This document shows positions 32,697-42,566 of a stretch of DNA of 64,000 nucleotides, piece after piece (within the stretch, counting starts at the first letter, position 1; every line of letters starts with the position of its first letter). Position numbers and translations under genes: made by a program. The notes beneath the pieces are model-generated. The model searched no databases, was not told the origin of the DNA, and saw only the letters and a list, made by a program, of their open reading frames with translations. The stretch lies in assembly GCA_050178915.1 (NCBI GenBank), contig JBFXFO010000001.1, forward strand, positions 1-64,000. Reading direction: 5' to 3'. The stretch is from JBFXAF01 sp050178915. GTDB taxonomy: Bacteria; Pseudomonadota; Alphaproteobacteria; Rhizobiales; Rhizobiaceae.

Positions 32697-33746
32697 ATGA
32701 AGAAGAGCATCGAACGGATCGAAGGCGACACGGACGGCGTCGTCTACGAAATCCCGGTCTATCGCTTCGCCGGCTCCGACCGGAAGGCGGACAAGGCGTA
32801 TCTGCAGGCGGCGCTGCATGCCGGAGAGCTGCCCGGGACGGTGGCCATCCATGCGCTGATGCCGAAGCTCAAGCAGGCCGAGGCGGAAGGGCGCATCCGC
32901 GGCGACATCACCATCGTGCCGGCAGCCAATCCGGTCGGCCGTGCGCAGTACATGTTTGCCGAGCGGGAAGGGCGCTTTCATCTCGGCACGCGCACCAATT
33001 TCAACCGCGACCATTTCAAGCTCGACCGGCCGGACCCGAAGCTGATCCCCGACGAGGCGAGACTGGGTTCGGTCGACCGGCGGCTCAAGGCGCGGCTGCT
33101 GAAGCTGTCGCTCGGACACCAGATCGTGCTCGACCTGCACTGCGACGACGAGGGCGTGGCCTATTTCTACGTGCCGGCGCCGCTGTGGCCGGCGATGGAG
33201 GATTGTGCCGCCGCTTTCGGGGTGGAGGCGGTGGTCCTGTGGGAGCCGCCGTCGGACGGCGAGTTCGAGGATGCGGCGCTGCATCCCTATCTGGCGTCGG
33301 GCGCCGACCTCTCGCGCATCGTCATCAGCACGGTGGAGCTGCGCGGCATCGCCGATGTCGAGCGCGGCTTTGCCGAGGCCGATGCGAAGGGGCTCTACCG
33401 CCTGCTGGTGGCGCGCGGCGTCATCGAGGACGCGAAGGTCAGGGCGCCGGGCCGGTTCAGGGGCGTGGTCGCGCCCATCGCCAATGTCGAGATGGTGCGG
33501 ACGCCGAAATCCGGCGCGGTGCTTTATGAGGTGAAGCCGGGCGCGCGGGTGAAGAAGGGGCAGCGGCTGGCGACGGTGGTGCATGCCGCCGGCGAGGACG
33601 ACGGCATCGTCGAAATCCGCGCGCCGCAGGCAGGCTATGTGATGACGCGGCGCTCGCGGCGGGCGCTGAGGACGCATGAGGACGTGCTGAAGCTGGTCGG
33701 CGACAGGCCGAGCGCCACCGCCAGGCCGGGCGCGCTGGAGGAGTAA
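32697..33746 (+). CDS. Succinylglutamate desuccinylase/aspartoacylase-family deacylase
   Basis: A 349-aa zinc amidohydrolase of the AstE/ASPA type. Zinc ligands are H41 and E44 in LHAGELPG and H148 in LDLHCDD. The catalytic Glu is in STVELRG (E214). The C-terminal beta domain includes VRTPKSGAVLYEVKPGARV, a biotinyl-lipoyl-like fold seen in this subgroup. The substrate, an N-acyl amino acid or related amide, is not evident. The start at 32697 gives the family length. Confidence 0.93.
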   Translation: MKKSIERIEGDTDGVVYEIPVYRFAGSDRKADKAYLQAALHAGELPGTVAIHALMPKLKQAEAEGRIRGDITIVPAANPVGRAQYMFAEREGRFHLGTRTNFNRDHFKLDRPDPKLIPDEARLGSVDRRLKARLLKLSLGHQIVLDLHCDDEGVAYFYVPAPLWPAMEDCAAAFGVEAVVLWEPPSDGEFEDAALHPYLASGADLSRIVISTVELRGIADVERGFAEADAKGLYRLLVARGVIEDAKVRAPGRFRGVVAPIANVEMVRTPKSGAVLYEVKPGARVKKGQRLATVVHAAGEDDGIVEIRAPQAGYVMTRRSRRALRTHEDVLKLVGDRPSATARPGALEE

Positions 33747-33752
33747 GCCTCC

Positions 33753-34526
33753 CTAAGGCATCAGCGAGCCGCCATTCACCTCGATCACCTGGCCGGTGAT
33801 GTAGCCGGACAGCATGGCCGACGAGAGGAACAGGTAGGCGCCGACACATTCCTCCGGCGTGCCGGCGCGCGCCTGCGGGATGCCCGCCACCATCGCCTTC
33901 ATCTGCTCGGCGTTCGACCAGCGGTCGTGGAAGGCGGTGAGGATGAGACCCGGCGCCACCGCGTTGACGCGCACGCCGGAGCCGATCAGCTCCTTCGCCA
34001 TGCCGCGCGTGACATTGGAGACGAAGGCCTTGGACGAGCCGTAGAGCCCGGCGCCGCCGCCGGCGCCGTTGCGCGCGGCGATCGAACTGGTGTTGACGAT
34101 GAAGCCGCCCTGTCGCTTCAGCCACGGCATGGCGACACGGCTGGCGGTGATCACCGAGCGGGCGTTCAGGTCCATCACGGCGTCGTACTGCGCGTCGGTC
34201 ATCTCGGCGTAGGGCACGCGGCCGAGCATGCCGCCGGCATTGTTGACCAGCCCGTCGAGGCGGCCGAAATGCGCGGCGGTTTCCTCCACCACGCGCTCGA
34301 CGTCGGCCGATTTCGAGAAGTCGCCCTGCACCAGGAACACTTCCGCCCCGGCGTCGCCGATCGCTGCGGCTACGTTTTCGGCGGCCGCGCGGCTGGCGTT
34401 GTAGTGCAGGCCGACTCGGGCACCCTGCTCGCCATAGGCGAGGCTGAGCGCCGCGCCGATGCCGGTCGAGGCGCCGGTGACCAGCACGGTCTTGCCGGCA
34501 AGGTCCGGAATCTTCAGAGCGGTCAC
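33753..34526 (-). CDS. SDR-family oxidoreductase
   Basis: A 257-aa short-chain dehydrogenase. The nucleotide loop is TGASTGIG (residues 17-24). NNAGG, catalytic Ser in NTSSIAARN, YGSSK and the C-terminal SGYITGQVIEVNGG are complete. The substrate is unknown. An Asn and Ala-Ser-Arg after beta-2 (HYNASRAA) suggests NADP preference. It is convergent with the deacylase (6 bp between stops) and downstream of prs on the same strand, 71 bp away. Confidence 0.9.
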   Translation of the reverse strand: MTALKIPDLAGKTVLVTGASTGIGAALSLAYGEQGARVGLHYNASRAAAENVAAAIGDAGAEVFLVQGDFSKSADVERVVEETAAHFGRLDGLVNNAGGMLGRVPYAEMTDAQYDAVMDLNARSVITASRVAMPWLKRQGGFIVNTSSIAARNGAGGGAGLYGSSKAFVSNVTRGMAKELIGSGVRVNAVAPGLILTAFHDRWSNAEQMKAMVAGIPQARAGTPEECVGAYLFLSSAMLSGYITGQVIEVNGGSLMP

Positions 34527-34597
34527 GCCGATCCTCCTCCCACGAACTGACGCAGGGTACGACTACCCCGTTGCGACGTTCAAGCGGGAGGGATGGG

Positions 34598-35530
<933 letters not shown>

Positions 35531-35632
35531 GCGGCGATCCTGGCTGGCACTTGCGGGGGCTTTTAGCGGGCTGCTCCGCCAATGCAAGGGGCTGAGAGGC
35601 AGCGTCCCAAAGAATTCGTGAATGTTGCCTGG

Positions 35633-36229
35633 TCAGCTCTGCTGGCCGCCGGCCCATGCCGCAAGGGCATCGATGGTGGCGTTGCCCACGCTGCGCATCG
35701 CATCGGGCGACACGGCCGCCCAGCCTTCGCCGGAACGACCCTCGGCCTTCACCTGCCCCTGGATGCGGTGGACGCGGTTGCCGCCGGGGCCGAGCACGTC
35801 CCAGACATAGATGACGGTGGTGGAGCGCGAGTCGCTGACCGCCGACAGATAGCCCTTGAGGACATGCGTGGCGCTGGGATCGCCCGACGCGACGAGGCCG
35901 ATGCCGCGCTCGCGGGCGCGGCTGACCAGTTGCTGCGTGAGCGGCGTGACCGCGTCGGCGGTGCCGCCCACCACCGGCGCGAAGCCGAGGCGCATGGCGG
36001 CGGGGATCATCGCGACATTGTTGGAGGCGGGTATGGCGCCGGGCTGCGCCGGCTGCCCGAGCGCTTCCGCAGGAGCAACCGGTGCGTCGATGACAGGCGA
36101 GGGGGCCGGGAGCGCGGCCGGCTGGCTCGAGCCGTCCATGGCTGACGGCTCCAGCACGTCGGACGTGGTGCAGCCGACCATCATCGCAAGGCAGGCGCAG
36201 GCAAATGCCGTGGCGAGCGCGCGGCTCAT
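35633..36229 (-). CDS. Uncharacterised outer-membrane/periplasmic lipoprotein
   Basis: A 198-aa lipoprotein. A signal peptide ends in the lipobox MMVGC (C20). A Pro/Ala-rich linker covers about residues 25-70. The C-terminal domain (THVLKGYLSAVSDSRSTTVIYVWDVL) is a compact alpha/beta unit. No function is known. The start at 36229 is the only ATG giving a lipobox at the right place. It precedes prs by 102 bp. Confidence 0.85.
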   Translation of the reverse strand: MSRALATAFACACLAMMVGCTTSDVLEPSAMDGSSQPAALPAPSPVIDAPVAPAEALGQPAQPGAIPASNNVAMIPAAMRLGFAPVVGGTADAVTPLTQQLVSRARERGIGLVASGDPSATHVLKGYLSAVSDSRSTTVIYVWDVLGPGGNRVHRIQGQVKAEGRSGEGWAAVSPDAMRSVGNATIDALAAWAGGQQS

Positions 36230-36275
36230 GTCCGGCCAGTCTCCGTGCAGCGCCCCTTCGGCACCACGGCCAAGC

Positions 36276-37427
36276 TCACTGCACGATCAAGTCGAGAGCA
36301 TGGCGCGACAGCGGCCGCGGAACCGTCTCCGTGGTGAGATAGGTGCGGCCCAGCGTCATCGCGGTCTCGGTTTCGGAGTCCATGATGATCATGTGCGCGA
36401 ACAGCGTCATGTCGGGCGCGATCGGTTCCGGATTGCCCTGATAGAACATCGGCATGTCCATCCAGGACGGCGTGAAGCGGGCGCCGACCGAATAGCCGCA
36501 GGCATTGAGGCGATGCTTGGTCAGCCCGTGCGCCTCCATCTCGCGCGCGTGGGCATCGAAGACGTCGCCGAAGGTCTTGCCGGGCACCATCGCCTTCTCC
36601 ACCGCCAGAAGGGCGGCATGGCTGGCGTCGAACAGTTCCTGATGGCGCTTGCTTGCCTTGCCGGTGAGGACGGTGCGCATCATCGGTGCGTGGTAGTGGT
36701 GGAAGACGCCGGCCCATTCGAGGGTCAGCTGGTCGTTCTTGTTCAGCTTGCGGCGGCCCGCCTTGTAGCGGCAGAGCAGCGCATCCGGACCGGAGCCGAT
36801 GATGAATTCGTTGGCCGGGTAGTCGCCGCCGCCGGCGAAGATGGCGCCCTGCATGGCCGCCAGGATGGCGCCTTCGTCGCCGCCCTGCCTGATCAGCGGA
36901 AGTGCTGCGTCGAGCGCATCGTCCGAGAGTTCGGCGGCACGTTCGGCCTTCCTGATCTCGGCCGGGCTCTTGAAGAGGCGCAGCCGCCCGACAATGCCCG
37001 ACGCGTCGGCGATCTGGCCAAAGGTCTGCATCTGCTCGTCGAGACGGCGGCCATTGAAGGCGGTGAGGCCGTGCGTGTCGTATTCGATGCCGATGCGGCG
37101 GCCGAGCAGGTCGAGGTCATTCAGCAGGTTGCGCAGGTCGATGGCCGGATTGGCGCCGTCGCGGTCGGTCCAGACGACGATGTTGTCCAGTGTCGAGGTG
37201 TGGCGCGCCTGGCGCAGGTCGGCGGAGCGGGTGAGCAGCACCATCGACCCGTCCTGCGTCACGACGAGGCACTGGAAGAAGCAGAAGCCGAAGGTGTCGT
37301 AACCGGTCAGCCAGTACATGCTCTCCTGCGCGAAGAGCAGGACCGCGTCGAGCTTCTTCTCCGTCATCTCGATCAGCAGGCGGTCGCGGCGGGCGTCGAA
37401 TTCGGTGCGTTCGAAATGAAGCGTCAT
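36276..37427 (-). CDS. M24-family aminopeptidase-fold protein with altered metal site
   Basis: A 383-aa pita-bread-fold protein with an N-terminal creatinase-like domain and the catalytic-type C-terminal domain. In M24 metalloenzymes the first metal Asp lies in D.G...GY..D.TRT; here the equivalent stretch is LEWAGVFHHYHAPMMRT (E237, A247-T252), so both Asp ligands are absent. That pattern recalls creatinase and the ectoine-hydrolase-like M24 proteins, which act without the canonical two-metal site. The hydrolysed bond is unknown. The ATG at 37427 is 5 bp after the pgeF stop, so the two are probably co-transcribed. Confidence 0.88.
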   Translation of the reverse strand: MTLHFERTEFDARRDRLLIEMTEKKLDAVLLFAQESMYWLTGYDTFGFCFFQCLVVTQDGSMVLLTRSADLRQARHTSTLDNIVVWTDRDGANPAIDLRNLLNDLDLLGRRIGIEYDTHGLTAFNGRRLDEQMQTFGQIADASGIVGRLRLFKSPAEIRKAERAAELSDDALDAALPLIRQGGDEGAILAAMQGAIFAGGGDYPANEFIIGSGPDALLCRYKAGRRKLNKNDQLTLEWAGVFHHYHAPMMRTVLTGKASKRHQELFDASHAALLAVEKAMVPGKTFGDVFDAHAREMEAHGLTKHRLNACGYSVGARFTPSWMDMPMFYQGNPEPIAPDMTLFAHMIIMDSETETAMTLGRTYLTTETVPRPLSRHALDLIVQ

Positions 37428-37432
37428 GATGC

Positions 37433-38215
37433 TCAACCCTCCAATGCGATCGCGGCCACCAGGCGGCCGTAGTCCGGTTCGCCGCGATGCGTGGTGCGGC
37501 GATAGGAAAAGAACAGATCCTCTTCCGCGTAGGTGCAGCGGCCCAGCTGCGAGGCGTGCACGCCGGCGCGCGTCAGCCGGTCGACGGTGTAGCGGTTGAG
37601 GTCGAACATGGCGTGGCCGGGCTTTTGCGACGGCGCGAAATAGCGATCGTTGGCCGGATCAGCGGCGACGAAACGGTCGATGAATTCGGGGCCGACCTCG
37701 TAGTTGGCCTGGCTGATCGAGGGACCGAGCGCGGTCGTGATGCGCTCGCGCTGCGCGCCCAGCCTTTCCATCGCGTCGATCGTGTTCTCCAGCACGCCGG
37801 TGAAGGCGCCTTTCCAGCCGGCATGCGCGGCGCCGACGACCCGCGCCTGCGCGTCGGCGAAGAGAACCGGACCGCAGTCCGCGGTGGAGACGCCGATGGC
37901 GACGCCGGGACGGTCGGTGACCAGCGCATCCACCTTCGGGCGTTCAGTGAACGGTTCGCGCGCCACCACGACGTCGGGCGAGTGGATCTGGTAGGGGATC
38001 AGCAGCTGTTCGGGCGCGACGCCCATCCACGCGGCAACCCGTCGGCGGTTTTCGCGCACGTGCCCGGCATCGTCACTGGAGCCGGTGCCGATGTTCAGCC
38101 CGGCATAGATGCCCGACGAAACGCCGCCCTTGCGGGTGAAGAAACCGTGGCGGATGCCTTCTGCGGCGGCAAGCAAGGGCGAGCTCAATGGCTCAGGCCT
38201 GGACATGTCGAGCAT
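37433..38215 (-). CDS. pgeF: Peptidoglycan editing factor PgeF (multicopper polyphenol oxidase-like)
   Basis: A 260-aa YfiH-family protein. The conserved His/Cys triad is H78 (YQIHSPDV), C114 (TADCGPVL) and H131 (AAHAGWKG). In E. coli this family edits stray L-Ala substitutions in peptidoglycan precursors. It may also act as a purine nucleoside phosphorylase-like enzyme. The ATG at 38215 is preferred; 38206 is possible. Confidence 0.92.
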   Translation of the reverse strand: MLDMSRPEPLSSPLLAAAEGIRHGFFTRKGGVSSGIYAGLNIGTGSSDDAGHVRENRRRVAAWMGVAPEQLLIPYQIHSPDVVVAREPFTERPKVDALVTDRPGVAIGVSTADCGPVLFADAQARVVGAAHAGWKGAFTGVLENTIDAMERLGAQRERITTALGPSISQANYEVGPEFIDRFVAADPANDRYFAPSQKPGHAMFDLNRYTVDRLTRAGVHASQLGRCTYAEEDLFFSYRRTTHRGEPDYGRLVAAIALEG

Positions 38216-38332
38216 CAAGAGCTTTCCGTTGCGGGAGCGCGCCCGTCCGCCGACGGCCGGCACCTCGTTTCAGGGGGCGGACAGTGTTCCATGGGGCAGG
38301 GCAAGTCAATCCGGGACTGGCCGGCCAGACGG

Positions 38333-39421
38333 TCAGGCCGGCGGGGGAAAGCCGGCGAGCGGCAGACCCGGCGCGGCGACGGCGAGCACCTTGAACAGGG
38401 TGCCCATGGCTTCCTCACCGGCAAGGCGGTCGACCTCGCCGGTGAGGCGCTGGCGCAGCGCGGCGTCGCCGTTCATGCCGAGGCGGGTCGCCCGTTCGCG
38501 CAGGCCGAGCGCCAGGAGAAACTCGCCCTGCGTCGTCAGGTGAGCAGAAAGGCCAGCGGCGCGCGCGACCGCGGCCAGCGCGGCGAAATCGACATGCGAA
38601 GTGAGGTCGGCCTCGCCCGGATGCGTGAGCGGGTCGTCGTAGCGATGCCTCAGCAGTGCCTGCAAGGTGTCGCCGACAGCTGCGCGCGTGTAGCCATAGT
38701 CGATGAAGAGGCCTACGCCGCCCTGCGCGGCGAGGCGCTCGGCCAGCGCCTGCATCAAGGCCGAGCGGGCCGGTGCGAGTTCGACGATGGCGCCTTCGGG
38801 GGCGTCCGCCGCGTCGTCAGGCAGCAGCGTCGGATCAAGCGAGCCGGAACCGGCGGCGAAGACGAGTTCGTCGCGATCGTCGAGCGCCACCATGCGCTCA
38901 CGCCATCCGGCCGCCGTCCTCACATACTGGCGGATGGGGATTGCGTCGAACAGTTCGTTGGCGACGACGAGCAGCGGCCCAGGGGGGAGTGCGCCGGCAT
39001 GCGCCACCCATTCGAAGCGCCCGCCCGAGGCTTCCAGCGTCTCCGCCTGCGCCCGCGCGAGCTTCTCGCTGGTCTCGACGAGGACAAAGCGCGCGTTGTC
39101 GCGCAGCGCCGGCGCGATGCGCGCCAGCGTGCGCACGATGTCCTTCATCAGCGCGGCGCGGCCGGGGCCGATCTCGGCAATGATGGCGTCACGCGGGCTG
39201 CCGAGCCGCGTCCAGCTATCGGCCAACCAGGCGCCGATGAGTTCGCCGAACATCTGGCTGATCTCCGGCGCGGTGGTGAAATCGCCGTCGCGGCCGAAGG
39301 GATCGCGCGTCATGTAGTAGCCGTGCTGCGGGTCGGACAGGCAGGTCGCCATGTATTCCGACACCGGGAGCGGGCCGAGCGCGCCGATCAGATCGACGAT
39401 GCGCGCTTTCAGGGCGCTCAT
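38333..39421 (-). CDS. MidA/NDUFAF7-family SAM methyltransferase
   Basis: A 362-aa class I methyltransferase. The SAM-binding IIAEIGPGRAALMKD is at about residues 80-94. The N-terminal GPLPVSEYMATCLSDPQHGYYMTRDPFG and GDFTTAPEISQMFGE are family signatures (DUF185). In mitochondria NDUFAF7 methylates an Arg of complex I. The bacterial role is less certain. It lies between pgeF and lgt on the same strand, 10 bp after lgt ends. Confidence 0.92.
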   Translation of the reverse strand: MSALKARIVDLIGALGPLPVSEYMATCLSDPQHGYYMTRDPFGRDGDFTTAPEISQMFGELIGAWLADSWTRLGSPRDAIIAEIGPGRAALMKDIVRTLARIAPALRDNARFVLVETSEKLARAQAETLEASGGRFEWVAHAGALPPGPLLVVANELFDAIPIRQYVRTAAGWRERMVALDDRDELVFAAGSGSLDPTLLPDDAADAPEGAIVELAPARSALMQALAERLAAQGGVGLFIDYGYTRAAVGDTLQALLRHRYDDPLTHPGEADLTSHVDFAALAAVARAAGLSAHLTTQGEFLLALGLRERATRLGMNGDAALRQRLTGEVDRLAGEEAMGTLFKVLAVAAPGLPLAGFPPPA

Positions 39422-39431
39422 GGATATGGCC

Positions 39432-40349
39432 TCAGGGAATCGGGTCCGGTTGCACTTCGCGGCGCGAGGAGGCCATCGCCCAGACGCCGGCCAGCACCAT
39501 CGGAAGCGACAGGATCATGCCCATGGTGAGCCAGCCGCCGAGGAGGTAGCCGAGCTGCGCGTCGGGCTCGCGGAAAAACTCGACGAAGATGCGCGCCACG
39601 CCGTAGCCGGCGACGAAGGCGCCGCCGACGAAGCCGGGGCGGCCAAGCTTGAGCAACCAGTGGCTGAGGATGCGCAGCAGCAGGAAGAGCACGATGCCTT
39701 CGAGGAATGCTTCGTAGAGCTGGCTCGGATGGCGTGGCAACTCGCCGGCCGGGCAGGTGCCGGTTTCGAGCGAGATCATGCGCTCGTTGCAGAACACGAC
39801 GCCCCACGAAACGTCGGTGACGCGGCCCCACAGTTCGGCGTTGATGAAGTTGGCGATGCGCACGAGGCCGAGACCGATCGGCACGCCGGCGGCAACGACG
39901 TCGAACAGCGTCCAGGTCTTGATGCCGCGGGCCCGCGAGAACAGCACCATGGCGAGGATGACGCCCGAAAGTCCGCCATGGAAGGACATGCCGCCCTCCC
40001 AGATGGCGAAGACGCGCAGCGGCTCGGCGAGATATTTGCCCGGCTCGTAGAAGATGACGTAGCCGAGCCGCCCGCCGAGCACGACGCCGGCGGCCGCCCA
40101 GAGGATGAAATCGTCGAGATGCACCGGGCGCATGGGCAGGCGGCCTTCCGGCCAGAGCCGCGCATTGGTCACGAGCCGGCGCGCATACCACCACGCAAAC
40201 AGGATGCCGACGATGTAGCCGATGCCGTACCAGTGGATGGCCAGCGGGCCGATCTGGATGAGGATCGGGTCGATGTTCGGGAAAGGCAGCGCCAGCAGGG
40301 GCAGGGCAGGGTACAATTCGGCGTGCTCCGGTCGTCGGGCGCGGACCAT
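39432..40349 (-). CDS. lgt: Phosphatidylglycerol--prolipoprotein diacylglyceryl transferase
   Basis: A multi-pass inner-membrane enzyme (about 7 helices) that starts lipoprotein maturation. The family signature is visible in GLGLVRIANFINAELWGR, HGGLSGVILAM supplies the essential region, and the N-terminal LPFPNIDPILIQIGPLAIHWYG is standard. The ATG at 40349 gives 305 aa. A TTG at 40316 may be the true start since it falls near the LPLLALPF motif. Confidence 0.95.
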   Translation of the reverse strand: MVRARRPEHAELYPALPLLALPFPNIDPILIQIGPLAIHWYGIGYIVGILFAWWYARRLVTNARLWPEGRLPMRPVHLDDFILWAAAGVVLGGRLGYVIFYEPGKYLAEPLRVFAIWEGGMSFHGGLSGVILAMVLFSRARGIKTWTLFDVVAAGVPIGLGLVRIANFINAELWGRVTDVSWGVVFCNERMISLETGTCPAGELPRHPSQLYEAFLEGIVLFLLLRILSHWLLKLGRPGFVGGAFVAGYGVARIFVEFFREPDAQLGYLLGGWLTMGMILSLPMVLAGVWAMASSRREVQPDPIP

Positions 40350-40450
40350 GCGGCAGCCGCCATGACGGGTCAAGGCGGAGCGGGGTTGCCCGTCATGCGC
40401 CCACGGATAAGGTGCGCGACCGCAAGGCAAGTACGCGTTGGAGAGATCGG

Positions 40451-41221
40451 ATGAGACTGGGCTTCATCGGCACCGGGGCGCTGACCGCCGCAATCGTCAC
40501 CGGGCTGAAGTCGGTGGCCGACAATGATGCTCAGGTGATCGTCTCTCCGCGCAACGAGGAGATCTCGGCCGGGCTGGCGCGCAGCCTGCCGGATGTCAGC
40601 GTTGCAGCCGATAACCAGGCGGTGCTCGACCAGTGCGACATGGTGATGCTGGCGGTGCGGCCGCAGGTGGCCGCGGAAGTGCTGACCCCGCTGACATTCC
40701 GCGCCGACCATCACGTGGTCAGCCTGATCGCCACGGTGTCATCGGAGCAGGTGGCGCGCATCGTCGCTCCGGCCACGCGGATCACTCTGGCGCTGCCGAT
40801 GCCGATGTCGGCCTACCGGCAAGGCGCGACGATCATCTGCCCGCCAGACAGGGAGGTCGCGGCGCTGTTTGGACGCGTGGGTGCGGCGATCGAGGTTGAG
40901 AGCACGCAGGAGTTTCAGCTGCTGGGCGGGGTCACAGCGACGTTCGCCACCTTCTTCACGCTGCAGGACACCATCCATGGCTGGATGACGGAGCGCGGCG
41001 TTCCGTCCGGCAAGGCGCGCGACTACATCGCGGCGATCTACAAGGCACTCGCCAGCGCGCCGGAGAAATCGCCAGAGCTGGATTTCGCGCATCTGGCGAA
41101 GGAGTACGCGACGCGCGGCGGCATCAACGAGCAGGTGGTGCGCGAACTGATCGGGCGCGGCGTGTTCGGCATGGTGCGCGACAGCCTCGACAACGCGCAC
41201 CGGCGCATTTCCGGCGGGTGA
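40451..41221 (+). CDS. Pyrroline-5-carboxylate reductase-family protein
   Basis: A 256-aa NADP-binding protein. The Rossmann loop is GFIGTGALTAAI (residues 4-15). The C-terminal helical dimerisation region of ProC-like proteins follows, with FATFFTLQDTIHGWM. ProC reduces P5C to proline, but the C-terminal substrate-binding motif of classical ProC is diverged, so another imino or keto substrate is possible. ATG 40451 has GGAGAG just upstream. It is divergent from lgt, 101 bp apart. Confidence 0.8.
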   Translation: MRLGFIGTGALTAAIVTGLKSVADNDAQVIVSPRNEEISAGLARSLPDVSVAADNQAVLDQCDMVMLAVRPQVAAEVLTPLTFRADHHVVSLIATVSSEQVARIVAPATRITLALPMPMSAYRQGATIICPPDREVAALFGRVGAAIEVESTQEFQLLGGVTATFATFFTLQDTIHGWMTERGVPSGKARDYIAAIYKALASAPEKSPELDFAHLAKEYATRGGINEQVVRELIGRGVFGMVRDSLDNAHRRISGG

Positions 41222-41233
41222 GGCCGGTGGCGG

Positions 41234-41333
41234 NNNNNNNNNNNNNNNNNNNNNNNNNNNNNNNNNNNNNNNNNNNNNNNNNNNNNNNNNNNNNNNNNNN
41301 NNNNNNNNNNNNNNNNNNNNNNNNNNNNNNNNN
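41234..41333. other. Assembly gap (100 N)
   Basis: The 100 unknown bases have no sequence shared between the two flanks, unlike the second gap, so their true size and content are unknown. They follow the proC-like stop by 12 bp and precede ubiK. Confidence 0.99.
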
Positions 41334-41435
41334 AAGCGACGGCGCGTCGCCTTGCATTCGGCGGGTGCCCGGCCTACGTCCCTTGGCAAGGGCGGCGAGC
41401 GCCCAAATCCGCCTGCAACGCTTCGGGAGTGTCCC

Positions 41436-41717
41436 ATGTCCAACGGGTCGAACCGCATCCTCGACGAATTCGCCAAGCTGATGACCGATGCGGCGGGCGC
41501 CGCGCAGGGTGTCCGGCGCGAGGTCGAGACCGCGTTCCGCGCGCAGGCCGAGCGGCTGCTCAACTCCATGGATGTGGTGCAGCGCGAGGAGTTCGAGGCG
41601 GTGCGCGAGATGGCAATCAAGGCGCGCGACGAGAACGAGAAGCTGGCGCAGCGCATCGCCGCGCTGGAGGCAAGAATCGGCGTCGCCCCTGCAGCCGAGA
41701 CTCCCAACGCCTCCTGA
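41436..41717 (+). CDS. ubiK: Ubiquinone biosynthesis accessory factor UbiK (BMFP family)
   Basis: A 93-aa protein with ILDEFAKLMTDAAGAAQGV, the central RREVETAFRAQAERLLNSMDVVQREEFEAVREMA, and a coiled-coil end (ENEKLAQRIAALEARI). This is the membrane fusogenic BMFP/UbiK architecture. UbiK binds UbiJ and assists aerobic ubiquinone synthesis in E. coli. ATG 41436 is chosen by family fit. Confidence 0.9.
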   Translation: MSNGSNRILDEFAKLMTDAAGAAQGVRREVETAFRAQAERLLNSMDVVQREEFEAVREMAIKARDENEKLAQRIAALEARIGVAPAAETPNAS

Positions 41718-42055
41718 CGCGTCTGCCAAGCAGGATTGCGAAAAAATTTTCGCGGCCTGTGGAGGCCTTCCAAAAGCGCTGTCCGCAGAATCCCTTAAGC
41801 CGGCTGGGTGACTCTTTGCGACGGGCTCTGTCCACACCGGCGAGCCTCTGAGCGGCTGCAGGGGGCTGGCGCCGCGACTCTCGATCAATAGACTGAAATT
41901 ACAGCATGATTCGGAAACGGGTCATGCACCGTAAAATCGCGCCGACAGGCGGAAACCGTGCAGATGCGGCATTCCCGGGGTGGAGTGGTGAGTCCTGCGT
42001 GATCTCTTCCGGCGCGCCTGCCCAGGCGCCGACCCTAACGACAGGAAGCTTCTTG
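41718..42055. promoter_or_regulatory. ubiK/ybjN-like intergenic region with a hairpin and five GANTC sites
   Basis: A 7-bp stem GCGAAAA/TTTTCGC (41738-41753) follows ubiK and could end its transcript. Downstream lie five GANTC sites (41788, 41810, 41876, 41908 and 41990) and one TTAA near 41794. The density is higher than I would expect by chance in 338 bp and may mark cell-cycle control of the ybjN-like gene. No gene is supported. Confidence 0.45.
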
Positions 42056-42556
42056 ATGGAACTCGCCGAACTTCAATTCAAGCGCGACTCGCACCCGGTG
42101 GACGTGATCGAGAAGGTCGCGAACACGAATGACTGGGCGTTCGAGCGCAGCGCCGAGGACGAGATTTCCATCTCCGTTGCGGGGAACTGGACCGACTATC
42201 ACGTGTCGTTCTCGTGGATGGAGGATTTCGAGGCGCTGCATCTTGCCTGCGCCTTCGACGTGAAGGTGCCGGAAAACAGGGCGCTGGAGATCCTGCGGCT
42301 GCTCTCGCTGATCAACGAGCAGATGCTGTTCGGGCATTTCGACCTGTGGGAACAGGAAGGCGCGATCATGTTCCGCCAGTCGCTGCTGCTCGCCGGTGGC
42401 GTGGAGCCGACCAGCCAGCAGGTCGAGGTGCTGCTGTCGTCGGCGCTGGAAGCCTGCGAATGCTATTTCCAGGCCTTCCAGTTCGTTCTCTGGTCGGGCT
42501 CAACGGCACGCGAAGCGCTCGACGGCGTGCTGTTCGAGACCTGCGGCAGCGCCTGA
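42056..42556 (+). CDS. YbjN-domain protein
   Basis: A 166-aa protein matching the YbjN family (DUF1790): HPVDVIEKVANTNDWAFER, ISISVAGNWTDYHVSFSW, MLFGHFDLWEQEGAIMFRQSLLL and a C-terminal helical region with CYFQAFQFVLWSG. YbjN proteins act as stress- and motility-related chaperone-like regulators in E. coli; the mechanism is not known. The start at 42056 matches the family and lies just downstream of a GANTC-rich region. Confidence 0.9.
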   Translation: MELAELQFKRDSHPVDVIEKVANTNDWAFERSAEDEISISVAGNWTDYHVSFSWMEDFEALHLACAFDVKVPENRALEILRLLSLINEQMLFGHFDLWEQEGAIMFRQSLLLAGGVEPTSQQVEVLLSSALEACECYFQAFQFVLWSGSTAREALDGVLFETCGSA

Positions 42557-42566
42557 GATCATCCGG

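Noticed and set aside
32450..33746. A single long plus-strand frame joining the 32052 gene and the AstE-like gene
   Set aside because: The stretch between about 32450 and 32690 is not protein-like, and the deacylase has its own well-placed ATG at 32697.
37487..39529. A 680-codon plus-strand frame over pgeF and the MidA-like gene
   Set aside because: Antisense to two conserved genes with correct signature residues.
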